Below are positions 1 to 8,128 of a DNA stretch of 23,114 nt, in pieces (the stretch's first letter is position 1; each line of letters begins with the position of its first letter). Both the position numbers and the translations under genes were made by a program. A model generated the notes under the pieces. The model worked only from the letters and a program-made list of their open reading frames with translations, ran no database searches and was not told where the DNA came from. This stretch comes from an uncultured Collinsella sp. (lineage in GTDB: Bacteria; Actinomycetota; Coriobacteriia; Coriobacteriales; Coriobacteriaceae), in the NCBI GenBank assembly GCA_958407555.1, contig CATYJC010000014.1:1-23114 (forward strand), in the 5' to 3' direction.

Positions 1-1922
1 AGGATTCGCTCCTCTGACTTGAGCGGCTTTCGGTAATAGTCGATGTCCAAAAGAAAGCCCTCAGGCTCCCCAATGTAGAAGGGGAAATGCAAGGCGGATG
101 AGACTTGGCAGCCGTAGGCGTACATGTCACTGGTGTCGCCGTCATATCGATGCCAGCGCAATAGCTTGTCGGCCTTTTGAACGAGGCGCTCTTTGTAGAC
201 GGAGGAAGCAAGCTCTTTGTCGACTCGTTCGGATCCCCAAGTTTGCAGGTCAAACAGCACCATCGGCTCGTCGGGGCATTGGAGGTTGCAGACGATGTCT
301 CCGGCATGGAAGGGCGTTGGGATATCGAACCACAAGTCCTCGAAATCGCTCGCGGTGCCCGCCTCGTCCCACTCACCCTCGAACCGGTAGTCGCAGGACA
401 TCACCTCGCCGCTCTCATTGAGTATGACCATGTCGTCGGCATAGTGGTCTTCGTCTGGGTCGATGGGGCGGCGAGTAATCTTGATCGCCTTTGGATTGTC
501 GTCTTCGAATTCTCTCCAGATGGCATCGAGGCACTTTCGATAACTGCTGTACGGGCCGTAAAGAAGGTCGCATCGGTCGCGCCGGTCCCACGAGTAGTCC
601 TCAAAGAAATACAGACTCTGGCCGTCCGTCCTTTTAAAGTGTGCGAGCTTTCGTTGCTCCTGCCTGATGACATTGCGCAGAAAGGCATGGAAGTCCGGGA
701 TGTTGACCGTGTCATTTCTACGGCTCATAGTGCAATTGGGCATGGTATCGATGATCTTTTGCCAGCCTTCAAGCTTTTGCTGCAATGTCGCTTTATGCGA
801 GCGGTTGATGATAAAAGCCGCTACGGGCGTGGTGAGCTCGTAGTTGATTCGTTGAAGATGCTCCTTAATACTGTGCGAGTCTAAAAACTCGAAGATGTCC
901 GGACGAATATCCAGCTCGCTTTGGTTGGCGGGCTTGCGATACGGCTGAAGGCAGTCATGTCCGACGGAGCCCTCGGACCATTGTTTGCCGTAGTCGGGAT
1001 TATCGTGCAACTTTTGCGAAAGTTCGAGCATAAAAGCACAGTCGTCCGGCAGGTCGCCGGTGTAGCGCTCGGCGGTGTAGAGGGCAGAGGGGATGAAGGG
1101 GTCCAAGAGACTGTCGCTGAAGGTGCCGGATGAAAGCGAACCCTCCTTAACGCCGTGATCTCTGCTAGGCCCTGCGCACCAGATTTGTCCACGGAGCGTG
1201 TGCTCGTAGTCGTTTTCGAGCACAATGGCAAAGCGAGGTCCGTGGTCGAAGGGGCGGCCGTCGATTTTGAGGATGTCGCCCGGTACCCACGGCGTGTAGA
1301 TAGACTCGTTGTTCGCGCAGAACCGCCTGCTATCGTTTCGCCAGACGCTTTCGACATGCGATTTGCGAGTGCGGTGATTGCGCAGATCACGGAGGAATAT
1401 AAGCTCGCCGTCCCTAGTTGCCGCAAACGCCAGGGAGGGCTGCGCCGTTTGGTGCTCGTGCAGGTCTTCCGAGGTGTAGAGATTGATCTTCCAGTACGAT
1501 TCGGACCAGTCGTCGTCAGGATACTCTTCGATGTAGTGCTTCATGAGCGTTTGCGCGGCTTCCCAGGATGCGGTGGGGAAGGGGCCGTCAAGGGCATCGA
1601 CGTCGCGCTCCTCCTCGTTGTAGAGCATGACGTACAGTAGGAGGATTCCGCGGTCGCGCTCGACGTTGTTGAGCATGTCGAGTGCGCAGTTGAGCTGGGC
1701 GAGATGGGAGTCAATATCTTCGATGAGCTCCGGCGAAACCTCCATGTGGAGTTGCTCGAGCATGGTGCGCTTTTCATCAAGCGTCTTAAGAGAGCCGGCG
1801 ATGATTGGCGCCGGCCAGTATAAGTATTTGCGCATGTGGTTTCGCAGCTCTTGGCTTTTGATGCAGCTGAGGACGAGGTCTTTGCCGGCATCGGTGATGC
1901 CATCGCTTGCCTGATTGTTCAT
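1..1922 (-). CDS. Large protein of unknown function, 3' end outside the window
   Basis: An uninterrupted minus-strand frame runs from an ATG at 1922 to the window edge: 640 full codons with no stop, so the C-terminus is missing. The start is supported by AAGGAGG six bases upstream on the minus strand. The translation starts MNNQASDGITDAGKDLVLSC and is rich in Asp, Glu, Trp and Tyr, with no signal peptide and no obvious membrane segment, so it is probably cytoplasmic. Recurring local phrases such as VPGDILKIDGRPF (middle) and FHAGDIVCNLQCPDEP (C-terminal part) suggest two related beta-rich modules with a GDI core, which is inference. Several apparent plus-strand frames here lie exactly codon-to-codon opposite this frame and are shadows. 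It is divergent from the TetR-type gene at 2129. I do not recognise the family. Confidence 0.8.
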   Translation of the reverse strand, partial: MNNQASDGITDAGKDLVLSCIKSQELRNHMRKYLYWPAPIIAGSLKTLDEKRTMLEQLHMEVSPELIEDIDSHLAQLNCALDMLNNVERDRGILLLYVMLYNEEERDVDALDGPFPTASWEAAQTLMKHYIEEYPDDDWSESYWKINLYTSEDLHEHQTAQPSLAFAATRDGELIFLRDLRNHRTRKSHVESVWRNDSRRFCANNESIYTPWVPGDILKIDGRPFDHGPRFAIVLENDYEHTLRGQIWCAGPSRDHGVKEGSLSSGTFSDSLLDPFIPSALYTAERYTGDLPDDCAFMLELSQKLHDNPDYGKQWSEGSVGHDCLQPYRKPANQSELDIRPDIFEFLDSHSIKEHLQRINYELTTPVAAFIINRSHKATLQQKLEGWQKIIDTMPNCTMSRRNDTVNIPDFHAFLRNVIRQEQRKLAHFKRTDGQSLYFFEDYSWDRRDRCDLLYGPYSSYRKCLDAIWREFEDDNPKAIKITRRPIDPDEDHYADDMVILNESGEVMSCDYRFEGEWDEAGTASDFEDLWFDIPTPFHAGDIVCNLQCPDEPMVLFDLQTWGSERVDKELASSVYKERLVQKADKLLRWHRYDGDTSDMYAYGCQVSSALHFPFYIGEPEGFLLDIDYYRKPLKSEERI

Positions 1923-2006
1923 GTCGGCCTCCTTATCGATCGTTACCGGCATGATGCAACGGGTGCGGCGATTGTTGGTCCCATTAACGGGGCCAAGCGG
2001 CGGCTC

Positions 2007-2038
2007 GATGTGACAAAGGGGCTGCCCTTTGTCACATC
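2007..2038. repeat. Perfect 14-bp-arm hairpin in a divergent intergenic region
   Basis: Arms 2007-2020 (GATGTGACAAAGGG) and 2025-2038 are exact reverse complements around a 4-base loop GCTG. It lies between two divergent genes, so it is not a simple 3' terminator for either. The ACAAAGGGG word in the stem resembles the hairpin at 18677-18713, which suggests a related dispersed element. It could also be an operator. Confidence 0.75.
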
Positions 2039-2062
2039 CAAAATATTGCCTTTACGTGTTGA

Positions 2063-2099
2063 TGCACACGGTGTGCAATAATACTCGCACTGTGCAATA
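2063..2099. promoter_or_regulatory. Palindromic candidate operator upstream of the TetR-type gene
   Basis: Positions 2063-2077 form a perfect 15-base palindrome, TGCACAC-G-GTGTGCA. Its right half belongs to a direct repeat TGTGCAATA found at 2072-2080 and 2091-2099 (19-base period, about two helical turns). The site is 30 to 65 bases before the TTG start at 2129. TetR proteins commonly bind short palindromes in their own promoter, so autoregulation is the likely role. A weak -35-like TTGATG sits at 2059-2064; no convincing -10 was found. Confidence 0.5.
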
Positions 2100-2128
2100 G
2101 CGCACAGGCTGAGTAACAAGGAGGACGC

Positions 2129-2839
2129 TTGTCCCAGCTCGAGAAATGCGATCGCCGGTCCCTTCGCTCGCAGCGTGCCCTTCGCCAGGCACTTGCCAGC
2201 GAGCTTGCCGAAAGCGGCGACCTTTCGCGCATTAATGTCGCGTCGCTCACCGAGCGTGCTGGCCTTACGCGCCGCACATTCTATTCGCACTATCGCGATA
2301 TCCCCGACTTTATCAATCAAATTGAGGACGGCTTGCTAGCCGAGATCCGTGAGCGCATTGAGCTCATCACCGCAGCTCAGCTGCCCGATCTCTATCACAA
2401 CATCGATGAGCTCGAGCCGGCGCCCGGTTCGGTTGATTTGCTGCGTTATCTTGCGGCCAACCGCGACTTAATCGGTGCGCTGCTGGGTCCGGGCGGCGAC
2501 CAGGCTTTCATTAAAAGGATCATCGATACCGCTCGTGAGGCTGTGGTGCCGCGTGCGCAAACGGGCATTTTGGGCCTGGCGCTGGGCACGTTCTTTGACT
2601 ACTACGTCACCTATGTCGTGAGTGCCGAGGTCGGCATGATTCAACGCTGGTTTGAGCGTGGGCTCACCGAATCGCCCGAGGCTATGGCGCGCATTATGAC
2701 GGTGCTCGCTTTTGTGCGCCCTGGTGATCTGTATGGCCAACCCATCGATATCAACGTGCCGGAATATGGCATGAAGCTATTGAACTTGCAGCTCGAGGAC
2801 GCGGCCGACACCGCCGCAACCGTCGAGTCCAACAACTAA
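2129..2839 (+). CDS. TetR/AcrR-type transcriptional regulator
   Basis: 236 residues with the usual two-part TetR layout. The N-terminal DNA-binding part shows helix-turn-helix residues at about 33-66 (NVASLTERAGLTRRTFYSHY), including the typical FYxHYxxxxDF continuation. The rest is a helical effector and dimerisation region with a late FDYYVTYVVSAEVG helix. The start is a TTG chosen because AAGGAGG lies five bases before it; no ATG is nearby. The stop is 11 bases before the activase/dehydratase fusion, whose own ribosome site AGAGGAG lies in that gap, so the two are almost certainly one operon. It probably controls that operon and itself through the palindrome at 2063. The ligand is unknown; a CoA ester or acid would fit the neighbour but is a guess. 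Confidence 0.9.
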   Translation: MSQLEKCDRRSLRSQRALRQALASELAESGDLSRINVASLTERAGLTRRTFYSHYRDIPDFINQIEDGLLAEIRERIELITAAQLPDLYHNIDELEPAPGSVDLLRYLAANRDLIGALLGPGGDQAFIKRIIDTAREAVVPRAQTGILGLALGTFFDYYVTYVVSAEVGMIQRWFERGLTESPEAMARIMTVLAFVRPGDLYGQPIDINVPEYGMKLLNLQLEDAADTAATVESNN

Positions 2840-2850
2840 GAGGAGAGACA

Positions 2851-5800
2851 ATGAGCAAACTCGTCGAGGGCATCAAGGACCGTATGGTTGCTGCCGCGCG
2901 CGAGGCCGCGCCCGCCGTGGCGGACGCCGCGCAGAAGGCCGCGACCGCTGCTGCCGAGAAGGTCGCCGAGGCAGTTGCCGATGCCAAGAACGCGGCAGGG
3001 GAGACGTCCATCGCCAGTGAGCCCGCCACCGCCGCTGAGCCCGTAGCCGCCGCCCACGCCCCCGAAGGCGCAATCTTCAACCCCGGCAACGCCCACGGCA
3101 ACCTGCACCTGGGCATCGACGTGGGCTCCACCACCGTTAAGCTCGCCGTGCTCAACGATGACAACCAGATCGTCTACGCCAAGTACCAGCGCCACCACAC
3201 CGACGTCCGTGCCTGCGCCCGCGACCTGTTCGAGGGCGCTGCGACCGTGCTGCCGACGGCCCAGATGACCTGCGCCATCACCGGCTCGGGCGGCCTGCTG
3301 CTGTCCCAGTGGCTCGACCTGGAGTTTGTCCAGGAGGTCATCGCCAGTAAGCGCGCCGTCGAGACCCTTATCCCGGCCACCGACGTCGCCATCGAGTTGG
3401 GTGGCGAAGACGCCAAGATCATCTACTTCGACAACGGCATCGAGCAGCGCATGAACGGCACCTGCGCCGGCGGCACGGGTGCGTTCATCGACCAGATGGC
3501 AACCCTGCTGCACACCGACGCCAGCGGCCTCAACGAGCTCGCGGCCAACGCCACCACCATCTATCCCATCGCCAGCCGCTGCGGCGTTTTTGCCAAGACC
3601 GACGTGCAGCCGCTGCTCAACGAGGGCGCCCGCCCCGAGGACGTGGCCGCCTCCATCTTCCAGGCTGTCGTGACCCAGACCATCTCGGGCCTGGCGTGCG
3701 GCCGTCCCATCCGCGGCAACGTCGCCTTCCTGGGCGGCCCGCTGCAGTATCTCTCCGAGCTGCGCCACCGCTTCTACCTCACGCTCAATCTGGACGAGGA
3801 GCACCGTATCGTGCCCCAAAACGCCCACCTGTTTGTGGCGAGCGGCGCCGCCATGGCGCATGAGTCCAACAAGCTCAGCACGTTCCCGCAGCTCATCGAG
3901 GCCATCGATGCCCTGGGTGACACGCAGGGCGCCGAGGTCGAGCGTCTGGATCCGCTCTTTGCCACTGACGAGGACTTTGCCGAGTTCAAAAGCCGCCACG
4001 ACCAGGAAGTCGTCCCCAAGGGCAAGCTCGACGGCTACACCGGCCGCGTGTTCATCGGCATCGACGCCGGTTCCACCACCATGAAGGCCGCGCTCGTGGG
4101 CGAGGACGGCCAGCTGCTGCACACCTGGTACGGCAACAACAACGGTGACATCCTGGGCACGGCCAAGGTCATCATGGCCGATTTCTACAACCATATCCCT
4201 GCAGGCTGCACCATCGGCCACGTGACCACCACGGGCTACGGCGAGGCACTGCTCATCGAGGCCCTCAAGGCCGATTCCGGCGAGATCGAGACCGTCGCGC
4301 ACCTGCGCGGCGCCAAGGCATTCCTGCCTGGCGTCGAGTTTATTCTGGACATCGGCGGCCAGGACATGAAGTGCCTGCGCGTCAAGGACGGCGTTATCGA
4401 GCACATCATGCTCAACGAGGCCTGCTCGTCGGGTTGCGGTAGCTTTATCGAGAGCTTCGCCGTCTCTATGAACATGGACGTGCGCGCGTTCGCCGACGCC
4501 GCCATCCATGCCAAGGCCCCGGTCGACCTGGGCAGTCGCTGCACGGTCTTTATGAACTCGCGCGTCAAGCAGGCGCAAAAGGAAGGCGCCACGGTGGGCG
4601 ACATTGCGGCCGGCCTGTCCTATTCCGTCATCAAGAACGCCCTGTTCAAGGTCATTAAGCTGCGCGATCCCAAGGAGATCGGCAGCCAGGTAATCGTTCA
4701 GGGCGGCACCTTTATGTCCGATGCCACGCTGCGCGCGTTTGAGCAGCTCACCGGCGTTCACGCCGTGCGTCCCGACATCGCCGGCTGCATGGGCGCCTAC
4801 GGTGCGGCCCTGCTCGCCCGCGATCGCGCCGGCATCGATGGGACCTCGACCATCCTTTCGGCCGAGGACATCGCGCACCTCACCGTGACGCAAAAGCATG
4901 TCCGCTGCGGCCGTTGCTCCAACAACTGCCAGCTTACCGTCAACGACTTTGGCGGCGGCAGGCGCTTTATCACCGGCAACCGCTGCGAGAAGGGCGCCGG
5001 CCACAAGAAGCAGAAGACCGAGGCCCCCAACCTCTTCAAAAAGAAAAACGAGCTGCTCTTTAACCGCGAGGTGCTGAGCCCCGACGAGGCCCCGCGCGGC
5101 ACCGTCGGCATCCCCCGCGCGCTCAACATGTACGAGAACTATCCCTTCTGGCACGCGTTCTTTACGCGCTTGGGCTTTAGCGTGCAGCTGTCCGACCAGT
5201 CGAGCAAGAAGACCTATCAGGCGGGCATTGAGTCCATGCCGTCCGAGAGCGTGTGCTATCCGGCCAAGATGAGCCACGGCCACGTGATGAACCTCATCGA
5301 CCGCGACGTCGACTTTATCTGGATGCCGTGCGTGCGCTGGGAGCGCAAGGAGGATCCGACGGCTGGCAACTGCTATAACTGCCCCATCGTCATGAGTTAC
5401 CCCACGGCGCTGGCGCTCAATATCGACGAGATTCGCGAGCAGAACATCGAGTTCCTGTACCCGTTTGTGCCCTATCACGACAAGACCGAGCTCAAGCGCC
5501 GCTTGTACCAGGTGCTCGCCGTCGACCGCGTGGCCGACGCCGAGGCTGGTCGCGGTCGCGTGCGTGGACCCAAGATCACGCGCTCCGAGGTCGATGCCGC
5601 TGTCAACGCTGCCTTTGAGGCCGACGCGCGTTTCCACGAGGACATCCAGACCATGGGCGAGGAGGCTCTTAAGTGGGTCGAGGACCACGGTGGCCACGGC
5701 ATCGTACTCGCCGGCCGTCCCTACCATAACGACCCCGAGATCAACCATGCCCTGCCCGAGCTTATCTCGAGCTTTGGCTTTGCGGTCTTTACCGAGGATT

Positions 5801-7632
5801 CGCTCGCGCATCTGGTAAAGCCCGAGCGTCCGATTCGCGTCGTCGACCAGTGGATGTACCACAGCCGCCTGTACGCCGTCGCCCGTTTTGTGACGATGCG
5901 CAACGATTTGGACCTGATCCAGCTCAACTCTTTCGGCTGCGGTCTGGACGCTCTGACCACCGACCAGGTGCAGGAGATCCTGGAGGCCAGCGGTAAGATC
6001 TACACCGTGCTCAAGATCGACGAGGTGTCCAACTTGGGCGCCGCGCGTATCCGTATTCGCTCGCTCATGGCAGCGCTCAAGGACCAGGAGGCCGAGCGCT
6101 TGGCCGAGGCCACGGCCGCGGGCGAGGCCTACGAGCAGGGCGATGCCGCGCCGGTGGCGCCTTCCACGGATGCCCCCGCGTTCGCGAGCCGTAAGTACAC
6201 GTTCGAGGCGCAGCGCGAGAGTGCTTCGACCGCGTGGCCCAAGGTGCCCTTTACCGAGCAGATGCGCGACGAGGGCTACACCATCCTGTGCCCGCAGATG
6301 GCACCGATTCACTTTGACCTGGTCAAAGAGGTGTTCCGCGGTGCCGGCTACAACCTGGAGCTGCTGCCCTCGACCGACCACGACGCCGTCGAGGCCGGCC
6401 TGCGCTATGTGAACAACGACATCTGCTATCCGTCGATTCTGGTGACGGGCCAGATCATGGAGGCCATCGAGAGCGGTCGGTACGACCTGTCCAAGACGGC
6501 CGTGGTCATCAGCCAGACCGGCGGCGGTTGCCGTGCCACCAACTACATCGCGCTCATCCGCAAGGCCCTGCGCGAGAGCGGCCACCCCGAGATTCCGGTG
6601 ATCTCGCTTTCGGCCGTGGCGCTCGGCGAGGACAACCCCGGCTTTAAGATTACGCCGGCGCTGCTTAAGCAGGCCGTGTACGCGGTGCTCTTTGGCGACG
6701 TGATGATGCAGATGCTCTACCGCTGCCGTCCGTACGAGGCCACGCCCGGTGCTGCCAACGCGCTCTACGAGGAGTATATGGCGCGCGCCCGCAAGTTGGC
6801 GCCCAAGTTCAACCGTCACAACTACACCAAGCTGTGCCGCGAGGCCATCCGCGCGTTCGACACCATGCCGCTCGTGGGCGAGGGCACCAAGCCGCGCGTG
6901 GGCGTGGTCGGCGAGATCCTGGTCAAGTTCCACCCTACGGCCAACAACCACGTGGTCGATGTCATCGAGCGTGAGGGCTGCGAGGCCGTAGTACCGGGCC
7001 TGCTCGACTTCTTCCTGTACTCCATGAGCAACGCCGAGCTGCAGAAGGACGAGCTGGGTAGCTCTGCTACAACGCGTGCGGGCATGCAAGCGCTTATTAA
7101 GCTCGTGGACTGGATGCGTACGCCGGTGGAGGAGATGCTCGAAAAGTCCCGCCGCTTTGAGGCGCCCGAGCGCATCGGCACCATGGCGGACAAGGCCCGT
7201 ACGGTGCTTTCGGTGTGCAACAACATGGGCGAGGGCTGGCTGCTCACGGCCGAGATGCTCGACCTGATTGACCATGGCGCGCCCAACATCATCTGCACGC
7301 AGCCCTTCGCGTGCCTGCCCAACCACGTGGTGGGTAAGGCTGTGATCAAGGAGCTGCGCCGTCAGCACCCCGAGAGCAACATTGTCGCGGTGGACTACGA
7401 CCCTGGCGCGTCCGAGGTCAACCAGCTCAACCGTATTAAGCTCATGATCAGCGTTGCCAAGGAAAACATGCGCGCCGGCAAGGGCTTTAAGCTCGAGAAG
7501 GTGGCGCCGCTCGCGATGGACGAGGTCACCGGCCAGATGCGTGCCCATGATGGCTGCGTGAGCTGCGGACCGGCCAGCGAGGAGGCCGTTGCATCGGTCG
7601 CCAAGCGTCTGGGACGCGGCATTAAGAAGTAG
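2851..7632 (+). CDS. Acyl-CoA dehydratase activase / 2-hydroxyacyl-CoA dehydratase-like fusion protein
   Basis: 1593 residues. Order: an Ala/Glu/Lys-rich tail (1-85); a first BcrAD/BadFG-type ASKHA ATPase with GIDVGSTT at 88-95; a second with GIDAGSTT at 403-410; a four-Cys cluster C686, C689, C693, C712; a DUF2229-type region starting near VGIPRA at 752; and a C-terminal region resembling HgdA/HgdB-type dehydratase subunits. Both ATPase modules keep the two cysteines that hold the bridging 4Fe-4S cluster in HgdC: C205/C244 and C525/C564, each pair 39 apart, as C127/C166 in Acidaminococcus HgdC. Known relatives use ATP to drive an electron to a very low potential for radical dehydration or reduction of CoA esters in strict anaerobes. 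Two activase modules in one chain could replace the HgdC homodimer, which is inference. It is probably cytoplasmic and oxygen sensitive. The substrate cannot be read from sequence. It is second in an operon with the TetR gene and is followed by a terminator. Confidence 0.92.
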   Translation: MSKLVEGIKDRMVAAAREAAPAVADAAQKAATAAAEKVAEAVADAKNAAGETSIASEPATAAEPVAAAHAPEGAIFNPGNAHGNLHLGIDVGSTTVKLAVLNDDNQIVYAKYQRHHTDVRACARDLFEGAATVLPTAQMTCAITGSGGLLLSQWLDLEFVQEVIASKRAVETLIPATDVAIELGGEDAKIIYFDNGIEQRMNGTCAGGTGAFIDQMATLLHTDASGLNELAANATTIYPIASRCGVFAKTDVQPLLNEGARPEDVAASIFQAVVTQTISGLACGRPIRGNVAFLGGPLQYLSELRHRFYLTLNLDEEHRIVPQNAHLFVASGAAMAHESNKLSTFPQLIEAIDALGDTQGAEVERLDPLFATDEDFAEFKSRHDQEVVPKGKLDGYTGRVFIGIDAGSTTMKAALVGEDGQLLHTWYGNNNGDILGTAKVIMADFYNHIPAGCTIGHVTTTGYGEALLIEALKADSGEIETVAHLRGAKAFLPGVEFILDIGGQDMKCLRVKDGVIEHIMLNEACSSGCGSFIESFAVSMNMDVRAFADAAIHAKAPVDLGSRCTVFMNSRVKQAQKEGATVGDIAAGLSYSVIKNALFKVIKLRDPKEIGSQVIVQGGTFMSDATLRAFEQLTGVHAVRPDIAGCMGAYGAALLARDRAGIDGTSTILSAEDIAHLTVTQKHVRCGRCSNNCQLTVNDFGGGRRFITGNRCEKGAGHKKQKTEAPNLFKKKNELLFNREVLSPDEAPRGTVGIPRALNMYENYPFWHAFFTRLGFSVQLSDQSSKKTYQAGIESMPSESVCYPAKMSHGHVMNLIDRDVDFIWMPCVRWERKEDPTAGNCYNCPIVMSYPTALALNIDEIREQNIEFLYPFVPYHDKTELKRRLYQVLAVDRVADAEAGRGRVRGPKITRSEVDAAVNAAFEADARFHEDIQTMGEEALKWVEDHGGHGIVLAGRPYHNDPEINHALPELISSFGFAVFTEDSLAHLVKPERPIRVVDQWMYHSRLYAVARFVTMRNDLDLIQLNSFGCGLDALTTDQVQEILEASGKIYTVLKIDEVSNLGAARIRIRSLMAALKDQEAERLAEATAAGEAYEQGDAAPVAPSTDAPAFASRKYTFEAQRESASTAWPKVPFTEQMRDEGYTILCPQMAPIHFDLVKEVFRGAGYNLELLPSTDHDAVEAGLRYVNNDICYPSILVTGQIMEAIESGRYDLSKTAVVISQTGGGCRATNYIALIRKALRESGHPEIPVISLSAVALGEDNPGFKITPALLKQAVYAVLFGDVMMQMLYRCRPYEATPGAANALYEEYMARARKLAPKFNRHNYTKLCREAIRAFDTMPLVGEGTKPRVGVVGEILVKFHPTANNHVVDVIEREGCEAVVPGLLDFFLYSMSNAELQKDELGSSATTRAGMQALIKLVDWMRTPVEEMLEKSRRFEAPERIGTMADKARTVLSVCNNMGEGWLLTAEMLDLIDHGAPNIICTQPFACLPNHVVGKAVIKELRRQHPESNIVAVDYDPGASEVNQLNRIKLMISVAKENMRAGKGFKLEKVAPLAMDEVTGQMRAHDGCVSCGPASEEAVASVAKRLGRGIKK

Positions 7633-7660
7633 TTGGCCTGCTTTGGGCTAGATATGAGGC

Positions 7661-7697
7661 AAACGGGTGGTAGCCGTGCCGGCTACTACCCGTTTTT
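7661..7697 (+). terminator. Rho-independent terminator of the TetR-activase operon
   Basis: Arms 7661-7675 and 7681-7695 (one G-U pair) enclose the loop GTGCC, and the downstream arm runs into five T. It starts 28 bases after the stop of the fusion gene. Confidence 0.9.
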
Positions 7698-7717
7698 GCT
7701 GGACATATGTTGCGCAA

Positions 7718-7938
7718 ATGACCTTGCTACAGCCTTCCGTGGGCTTGCCTGATTTTTGGGCCGGCTCGGGCTTTGAGGACAAGCTGCTGCAAGCCCAGGG
7801 CGATTTTTCGCTCAACGCGGGCCAGCGCAGCGTGACGTATCTGCCAAACGACGAGATGATCGCTGCGGACTGCCCATCGCCACCTACGAGATGGAAGCCG
7901 AGAAGTACATCTATCGCGTGTACAAGTACAACCTGTAG
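7718..7938 (+). pseudogene. Frameshifted gene remnant, C-terminal fragment
   Basis: From 7718 one frame reads MTLLQPSVGLPDFWAGSGFE and continues in protein-like fashion to NDEMIAAD near 7870. There it degenerates, while the frame one base earlier picks up with LPIATYEMEAEKYIYRVYKYNL and a TAG at 7936-7938. Joining the two gives a coherent 73-residue C-terminal-like segment, so a one-base deletion (or two-base insertion) near 7868-7872 is likely. There is no ribosome-binding site before 7718, and the terminator at 7661-7697 cuts it off from upstream transcription. The family of the parent gene is not recognised. Confidence 0.55.
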
Positions 7939-8020
7939 CACTGCACTTAGGTTTGACCAATGGAGTATGAAAACACGCCGTTCGCCGATGCCCCCTCCGC
8001 GAGTGGCAGCCATATGGTTT

Positions 8021-8115
8021 GATGTCAGAAACATATAGTTGTCGCCACCCTGCTGGCGACGTTCCCCCTGACATCGGAGGTTCCAGGTATGTTTCGCGCT
8101 CCGTTAAACAACTAT
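8021..8115 (+). promoter_or_regulatory. Nested and crossing inverted repeats, candidate regulatory RNA leader
   Basis: Four exact complementary pairs occur in 95 bases: GATGTCAG 8021-8028 with 8068-8075; AAACATA 8029-8035 with 8088-8094; GTCGCCA 8041-8047 with 8054-8060; and ATAGTTG 8035-8041 with 8109-8115. The first and second pairs cross, as in a pseudoknot. The fourth overlaps the ends of the second and third, so it would be an alternative fold. The strong GGAGG at 8076-8080 sits between arms, and the arm 8088-8094 covers the leader-cistron ATG, so folding would hide its start. A TATAGT at 8034-8039 could instead be a -10, which would make the outer arms DNA operators. No known riboswitch class was recognised. 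Confidence 0.5.
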
Positions 8116-8127
8116 CGGTTGGGCTAA
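8089..8127 (+). CDS. 12-codon leader peptide coupled to the next gene
   Basis: ATG at 8089 reads MFRAPLNNYRLG and stops at TAA 8125-8127. A strong GGAGG ribosome site (8076-8080) lies eight bases before it, the best such site in this region. Its stop is one base before the ATG of the 8129 gene, which has only weak GGTTGGG upstream and an in-frame stop at 8105, so reinitiation or coupling is the natural way to translate that gene. The start codon is inside a complementary arm of the leader structure. No run of a single amino acid suggests ordinary attenuation. Confidence 0.5.
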   Translation: MFRAPLNNYRLG

Positions 8128-8128
8128 C

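Noticed and set aside
177..884. A 235-codon plus-strand frame
   Set aside because: It is in the codon-aligned antisense register of the minus-strand gene 1-1922, which has a proper ribosome site and a continuous protein-like frame.
2836..7548. A 1570-codon open frame antisense to the activase fusion
   Set aside because: It lies codon-to-codon opposite the real gene, and stays open only because the gene avoids TTA, CTA and TCA codons. It lacks domain-like sequence and a plausible ribosome site; the sense product has clear motifs.
7667..8038. A 123-codon plus-strand frame taken as a whole gene
   Set aside because: It begins inside the terminator hairpin, and its protein-like part switches frame near 7870, so a decayed remnant is a better reading.
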